This document shows positions 61,602-64,000 of a DNA stretch of 64,000 nucleotides, piece by piece. The stretch's first letter is position 1; each line of letters starts with the position of its first letter. Under the pieces are notes generated by a model, which was not told the DNA's origin, searched no databases, and worked only from the letters and a program-made list of their open reading frames with translations. This stretch comes from Micropterus salmoides. Its lineage: Eukaryota; Chordata; Actinopteri; Centrarchiformes; Centrarchidae. The stretch is taken from NCBI RefSeq assembly GCF_014851395.1, contig NW_024040707.1:20387457-20451456 (forward strand), read 5' to 3'. The position numbers were made by a program, and so were the translations under genes.

Positions 61602-64000
61602 GTAACTTCAAGGTTTTGCACCGCGGCGTTGTGCTTTTAGCCACATTTACGGTGAATTAGTACAAGTTTTCAAACAGCGTTTAACATTTGCATTGGTGGT
61701 TCAGAATGGTGACATTCAGGAAATAATTTTGCCAACAAAAATGTCTAAATATGTTTTATATGTCCTAAGAGGGACCAATTTTTCCACGATAGCCGAGTGC
61801 TAAGTTTGCTAGCTATGATGCTAACTAACTTTAATGCTTTAACGTTACTTGGATAGTTTTGAGGTAATAAAGTGAAGATAAATCGTGATTTACTGTTTGA
61901 ATGCACATATCTATTTGTTCTTGATCTTGCTGGGAACTATTGCATGCATACGTTAATAAATATGTGATTGTTTTGAGTCTATGCTTGACCAACCTGCAGG
62001 GCTTCCCAAACTTTTTCATGTCAAAGAATCTGAACCATCTCCAAACAGACTGACGTGATCTTAGACTATGTACTCCACTTCCTCAGTATATAAGAAAAAT
62101 AGTGCCTCGTTAATATAATTGTAATAACGTTACTTCAGTGACCAACGGTGGGAAACATTGGGAAATCAAAGATGTAACGTTATCCGGTTTGAATAACAGT
62201 GTAATGTCATAAGAACTCCACTTCTTACAGAAAGAAGCCGACTTTTGCAAATGTGAACTGCTGGTTCTGTAATCAGAACACAGTGGTGCCCTATGGGAAC
62301 AGGAACTGCTGGGACTGTCCCAACTGTGACCAGTATAATGGCTTCCAGAAGGTAAGTTTTAAATTACACGACACATGTGAATTGTTTTCTTGGCATGTCA
62401 GTAAACTGTATTTTTCATATTCTTCATTTTTGTTTATCTGTCTTGTTTTCAGAATGGGGATTACAACAAACCCATCCCGGCTCAGTACATGGAGCATCTT
62501 AACCATGGAGTATCTGGTAGTCTTCCCTCGTCTGAGACACCCAAGACACTGCAATGGGTCAACTGTCAGATGCTGCTATGCAGAAAGTGCAATAACAACC
62601 AAACTGTAAAGATCAAGCAGTTGGCATCATTTATTCCAAGGGATGACGTATGTGCTGTGCTATTTTCCATTCACTGCAACACTATATTTATTGCTACCTT
62701 GACTGACAACTGTAAACACTTACTTTATAATTTTTGTATAATTTTTAGGAAAACTACGATGAGGAAATTGAAGCTTACAAGCACCACCTGGAGCAGACCT
62801 ATAAGTTATGCAGGCCATGTCAGACAGCAGTGGAGTACTACATCAAATATCAAAACCGTCAACTTCGAACAGTGCTCCTAAACCATCAGCTGCGACGCAG
62901 CCGAGAATCGGACAAGGGCTTCGTAAAGGTCAGTGTGATCCAAAGTCCAAAACTAACAACTGTCTGAATAAATGAATTTTTAATTTACATTAAACACTGT
63001 AAGGCTTGATGTGTAACCATATGCTGTTGCATGCATTGCGATGCAGGAACAGTTTGTCGCACAATCACACTTCTGTAGGAAAATGGTTGACTATAACAAT
63101 GAATGACATGTATATAAATTGCACTGAAATTCTGTCAGATAACATTCTCCATCACTGTTGCTCACTGAGATGATGATGATGATGATTATAAAGAAAAGAG
63201 CCTTCCCACTGTAGCATTTCATCAGAAACGACATCCTCACATTGTTTACAAATGTTTTTATCTTACTGAACATTACTTTATGCCACCACAAGATAGTACA
63301 GTACCCACAGGTCTTGCCACCTTCGTCTTCTCATATTAAATATTCCTCCTCTTGATCTCATCTGTTTATGTTGCATGTGCTTGTTCTGTAATTACAAACT
63401 GAACCTCCTTTTTATGTGCACATGCCCAAAGCCAGAGGTTAACACAGCCAGCTGTCAACCAGCTTTGTAATACCAGTTATACAGCTCCACTGATGTCAGG
63501 CTTTATTAAAGGTCTGTAACTTTCAGAAAGGATATTCAGATGGAACTTATTCATCTGGAGGAGGTTTTGTGATTTTTAAATATAACATGTTTTTATTAAA
63601 GAATTGAATATGGAGTGCGTATGGTTGTGAAATATTGTTGTAGGCAAAATGTGTGTCAAAATACCAATTTAAATTGAATATTGTCGTGGTGCAGAGATGT
63701 CCTGGCCTACACCTCATAAGACTTTTGAAAACATCTTTGTTTGGTACAGATCCTTGCAAAAATCACACTATAGCCATTTAAATATGTATTTCAGTGAAAA
63801 TGAGAATAATTATGTAAAATTAATCTTTTCCTCCAGTATTGTTCAAAATTATTCAGCCCTAGTCAATTGCATATTGTCTGTTTTTAGGATAATATGTCAA
63901 CATTAGTCTTTTCACAGCTTATTAAAATGTGTTAATGTTATGAAAATGTAACAAAATATTCACAAAGAATACATTTTCTTTCTCCTTCAGAGCTCCTACT
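61492..64000 (+). CDS. tmem201: tmem201 (SAMP1/NET5), first exons, runs off the window
   Basis: TMEM201 is an inner nuclear membrane protein linked to LINC complexes, nuclear positioning and spindle-associated membranes. Exons read from clear splice sites: 61492-61601 (ATG in GGAAATGG, donor GTAACT), 62231-62351 (donor GTAAGT), 62453-62647 (donor GTATGT), 62749-62928 (donor GTCAGT), and a fifth starting at 63991 after TTTCTCCTTCAG. All join in frame to give 202 residues plus the first codons of exon 5. The protein has a hydrophobic segment at about 16-33, then the Ima1 N-terminal zinc-binding domain: NCWFCNQNTVVPYGNRNCW with C47, C50, C63, C66 and C69, then CRKC (120-123) and CRPC (163-166). 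It closely follows human TMEM201 (VNCWFCNQDTLVPYGNRNCW, NGDYNKPIPAQYLEHLNH, YKLCRPCQAAVEYYIKHQNR). The remaining membrane spans and C-terminus lie beyond the window. Confidence 0.95.
62231..62351 (+). CDS. tmem201: tmem201 coding exon 2
   Basis: Preceded by CTTCTTACAG and ending CAGAAG before GTAAGT. Encodes the first cysteine cluster of the Ima1 N-terminal domain, residues 37-77. Confidence 0.95.
62453..62647 (+). CDS. tmem201: tmem201 coding exon 3
   Basis: Preceded by TCTTGTTTTCAG and ending GATGAC before GTATGT. Encodes residues 78-142, with NGDYNKPIPAQY and the CRKC pair. Confidence 0.95.
62749..62928 (+). CDS. tmem201: tmem201 coding exon 4
   Basis: Preceded by TATAATTTTTAG and ending GTAAAG before GTCAGT. 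Encodes residues 143-202, with EQTYKLCRPCQTAVEYYIK. Confidence 0.95.
63991..64000 (+). CDS. tmem201: tmem201 start of coding exon 5
   Basis: TTTTCTTTCTCCTTCAG at the very end of the window is a textbook acceptor, in phase with exon 4. It adds Ser-Ser-Tyr, comparable in position to the SSAV stretch of human TMEM201. Ten bases only, so the call depends on the acceptor. Confidence 0.65.

Overview
The window is vertebrate nuclear DNA and almost certainly from a ray-finned (teleost, percomorph-like) fish. Three protein-coding genes with vertebrate intron/exon structure are recognisable: perm1, a FOXL2-class forkhead gene, and tmem201. They sit in long AT-rich noncoding DNA that carries typical fish mobile elements: a Tc1 copy, hAT and PIF/Harbinger-type non-autonomous elements, a Penelope-like remnant, and LINE/SINE tails ending in GATTCTGA or CCAT repeats. 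There are no operons, ribosome binding sites or CRISPR arrays. The window contains one 500-base run of N.

Layout, all recognised genes on the + strand. Bases 1-69 look like the last coding codons of a gene that begins before the window, followed by a poly(A) signal. From 0.2 to 18.7 kb there is mostly noncoding DNA with a degenerate Penelope-like element at 13.4-14.5 kb. At 18758-18925 there is an unassigned terminal coding exon with poly(A) signals about 120 bases after its stop. perm1 follows: a probable untranslated first exon near 19.3-19.4 kb, a giant coding exon from 19869 into the assembly gap at 22987-23486, two predicted terminal exons and a poly(A) signal at 24018. From 24 to 58.5 kb is a gene desert of about 34 kb. 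It has patches that resemble conserved noncoding elements, plus an intact-looking non-autonomous hAT (31577-32364), a Harbinger-type MITE nested in an older repeat (40.7-41.8 kb), and a dead Tc1 element (49994-50973). A single-exon FOXL2-class gene lies at 59017-59829, called here foxl2l (the gene named foxl3 in medaka). tmem201 begins at 61492, and its first four coding exons, plus the first bases of a fifth, are in the window.

The genes do not form one pathway. perm1 encodes a muscle regulator of oxidative metabolism, foxl2l a putative germline or gonad transcription factor, and tmem201 an inner nuclear membrane protein. The neighbourhood is informative about ancestry. In human, TMEM201 and PERM1 are both on 1p36, while FOXL2 is on 3q22 beside PIK3CB, CLSTN2 and SLC25A36, whose paralogues PIK3CD, CLSTN1 and SLC25A33 flank TMEM201. 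A FOXL2-class gene next to tmem201 is therefore where a genome-duplication sister of FOXL2 would be expected. This is the most interesting biological point in the window. No clearly new biological system was found. The least explained items are the orphan terminal exon at 18.8 kb, the perm1 C-terminus beyond the gap, and the conserved-looking patches of the desert.
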